Source of the DNA: Verrucomicrobiota bacterium
GTDB taxonomy: Bacteria > Verrucomicrobiota > Verrucomicrobiia > Chthoniobacterales > JAFAMB01
Reading direction: 5' to 3'
Length of the DNA: 6,468 nt
Assembly: GCA_019241095.1 (NCBI GenBank)
Contig: JAFAXJ010000007.1
Span: 1 to 6,468 of the forward strand
Of the stretch, positions 5,373 to 6,468 are shown in pieces (within the stretch, counting starts at the first letter, position 1; each line of letters begins with the position of its first letter). The position numbers and the translations under genes were made by a program. The notes beneath the pieces were generated by a model that saw only the letters and a list, made by a program, of their open reading frames with translations, was not told the origin of the DNA and ran no database searches.

Positions 5373-6038
5373 ATGACACGTCCAATCCCACCTGAATTAT
5401 TAGCCCGCATCAAAGCACATGAACGCTGGCTGGAAACAACGAAAAGAGAAGGACAAGAATTGGCTGAGGCAGATGTGGATCTCCACGATCTAGATCTCTC
5501 AGGTCGCCATCTGGTAATGACAGTTTTGCCAGAAGCCAACCTGAATCGAGCCGTATTACGCAATGCAAACCTGAGCAATTCTAACTTGCGCTGGGCCTCC
5601 TTTGCCGAAGCCATACTTGATGATGCATGGCTTGTCGAGACCGTTACCGACCATGCCAACTTTACAGGAGCTAGCCTCCATGCAGTACGTGGCATCTCCC
5701 TGGAAGGACTAGAAGCAACTTTCCAGAAAGCAGATCTGACCGCAGGCAATTTCTATGATGCAAATTTTATGAAAGCAAACCTGGAATATGCCAATTTCAG
5801 TCAGGCAAATCTCCGTGAGGCATGCTTTTCTATGGCACAGATGGCCTATGCTACGCTCACTGGTGCTTCCTTTGGGCATGCTGACCTGGCAGGAGCAACT
5901 GGCCTAGAAAGTGCTATTGTCGAATGGATCGATATTGGCGAGGAAAACGTTCCTCAACGCCTGGAGGGTGAGATGGCGCGGCATTGGCTCCTTGAGGAAG
6001 CTGCAAAGCCATTCCCCAAGGGAGTAAACTTCACCTGA
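5373..6038 (+). CDS. Pentapeptide-repeat protein, 221 aa
   Basis: The N-terminus (RIKAHERWLETTKREGQEL, about residues 12-30) is the helical H-x-x-WL cap common in front of pentapeptide repeats. From about 33 to 176 the sequence follows the A(D/N)LxX rule, for example EANLNRAVLRNANLSNSNL and ADLTAGNFYDANFMKANLE, predicting a right-handed quadrilateral beta helix. About 45 residues of non-repeat sequence (IVEWIDIGEE to the end) cap the C-terminus. Known members of this fold include Qnr, MfpA and AlbG, which mimic DNA and protect gyrase, but many have no known role. Here it sits among candidate immunity genes behind a nuclease-like toxin, so a DNA-mimic inhibitor is a reasonable but unproven idea. 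The frame is open from 5277, but the ATG at 5373 is preferred: it avoids an 80-base overlap with the previous gene and has AGGT at 5361-5364. Confidence 0.85.
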   Translation: MTRPIPPELLARIKAHERWLETTKREGQELAEADVDLHDLDLSGRHLVMTVLPEANLNRAVLRNANLSNSNLRWASFAEAILDDAWLVETVTDHANFTGASLHAVRGISLEGLEATFQKADLTAGNFYDANFMKANLEYANFSQANLREACFSMAQMAYATLTGASFGHADLAGATGLESAIVEWIDIGEENVPQRLEGEMARHWLLEEAAKPFPKGVNFT

Positions 6039-6052
6039 CAGGAGGAAAATTC

Positions 6053-6468
6053 ATGAGTGATCTTGTCGGAGGCTATCTCCTTTTCCCTTCTACTCTGCGT
6101 CGGGTTGATTTAATTGCTATCACATTGCAGGCAATGGAGCTAGGCCCAGGAGAGTTTGAGGTAAAACTTCCTGAAGATGGGCAACCCAGGACTGCTACGG
6201 ATGGCTATCCTTTTCGGACCGAGGAACCACCTGAACAGGCGTTAGCTCTTCTTGCTCAGGAAGAGAGCGGAGTGATTGAAGGAAAAGAGTCCAGAATTTC
6301 AGAAGTCTTTTGGTTTGAACCTCCAATTGCTTCTTGCCCAGTTATTAACCTCTGGGTTGCAGACCGAGCAATGCGATACGGAGAACGGCCTCAGGAGATC
6401 GAGTCTTTTGTCAAACGTTGGTTACATCTGTGTGAGCAAGGTAAGGCTATGCTCGGCTACTTTAGCCT
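6053..6468 (+). CDS. Candidate immunity protein, paralog copy 3, cut by the window edge
   Basis: A perfect AGGAGG at 6040-6045 lies seven bases before the ATG, the best ribosome site in the window. The visible 138 codons begin MSDLVGGYLLFPSTLRR and align with copy 1 at 2772 almost without gaps (one residue fewer near residue 42). By hand I count about 99 identities in some 138 positions. Shared blocks include LQAMEL, PFRTE-x-PPE, LLAQEESGVI, FWFEPPIAS, W-L-x-LCEQG and GYFS. It is expected to continue for about 80 more codons to the LPSGA end block. It follows the pentapeptide-repeat gene by 14 bases in the same operon. Separation from its closest relative by five genes points to duplication of a multi-gene block or repeated insertion. 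Immunity function is inferred as for copy 1. Confidence 0.75.
   Translation, partial: MSDLVGGYLLFPSTLRRVDLIAITLQAMELGPGEFEVKLPEDGQPRTATDGYPFRTEEPPEQALALLAQEESGVIEGKESRISEVFWFEPPIASCPVINLWVADRAMRYGERPQEIESFVKRWLHLCEQGKAMLGYFS

Noticed and set aside
5345..5749. Minus-strand ORF of 134 codons inside the pentapeptide-repeat gene
   Set aside because: The repeat pattern on the plus strand is decisive. The repetitive codons of such genes commonly leave the antisense frame open.

Overview
The window reads as an accessory locus of a free-living, probably Gram-positive-like bacterium. Moderate GC, strong AAGGAG-type ribosome sites, a WXG100-like protein and a run of paralogous small genes would fit a Ktedonobacterales-type Chloroflexota. 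That taxonomic guess is an inference from overall style; no marker gene in the window proves it.

Layout. Positions 1-206 (minus strand) hold the N-terminus of a nucleotidyltransferase with a GSFNPPTTAH motif. This looks like an ordinary chromosomal gene flanking the locus. An AT-rich divergent intergenic region (207-454) carries a TATAAT box embedded in a perfect 13-base palindrome. From 455 to the right edge every gene is on the plus strand with short gaps or overlaps, so it looks like one long operon: (1) a 97-aa WXG100-like helical-hairpin protein; (2) a large toxin-like gene whose reading frame is broken at a run of six G at 1068-1073. Removing one G restores a 600-aa protein with an alpha-helical WXG-like N-terminal part, one transmembrane helix, a helical linker and a C-terminal PD-(D/E)XK-type nuclease; (3) a possible 53-aa ORF that overlaps the toxin stop codon as ATGA; (4) two full-length paralogs (217 and 214 aa) sharing FWFEP, LCExG, YLG, RWR and LPSGA motifs; (5) a 19-codon 5' remnant of a third copy, fused by an ATGA overlap to the next gene; (6) two genes of unrecognised families (about 188 and 202 aa); (7) a pentapeptide-repeat protein; (8) another copy of the paralog family, cut by the right edge and about 70% identical to the first copy by hand alignment.

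Interpretation (inference). This is the architecture of a contact- or secretion-dependent polymorphic toxin locus. A WXG-type export partner precedes a modular nuclease toxin whose 3' end is markedly more AT-rich than its 5' end, followed by a tandem array of candidate immunity genes, some duplicated and some decayed. No secretion-system ATPase, transposase, tRNA, rRNA, CRISPR or convincing terminator is visible in the window. The points most worth a second look are the frameshifted toxin with a central membrane helix, the mixed immunity array with a truncated copy, and the small overlapping ORF.
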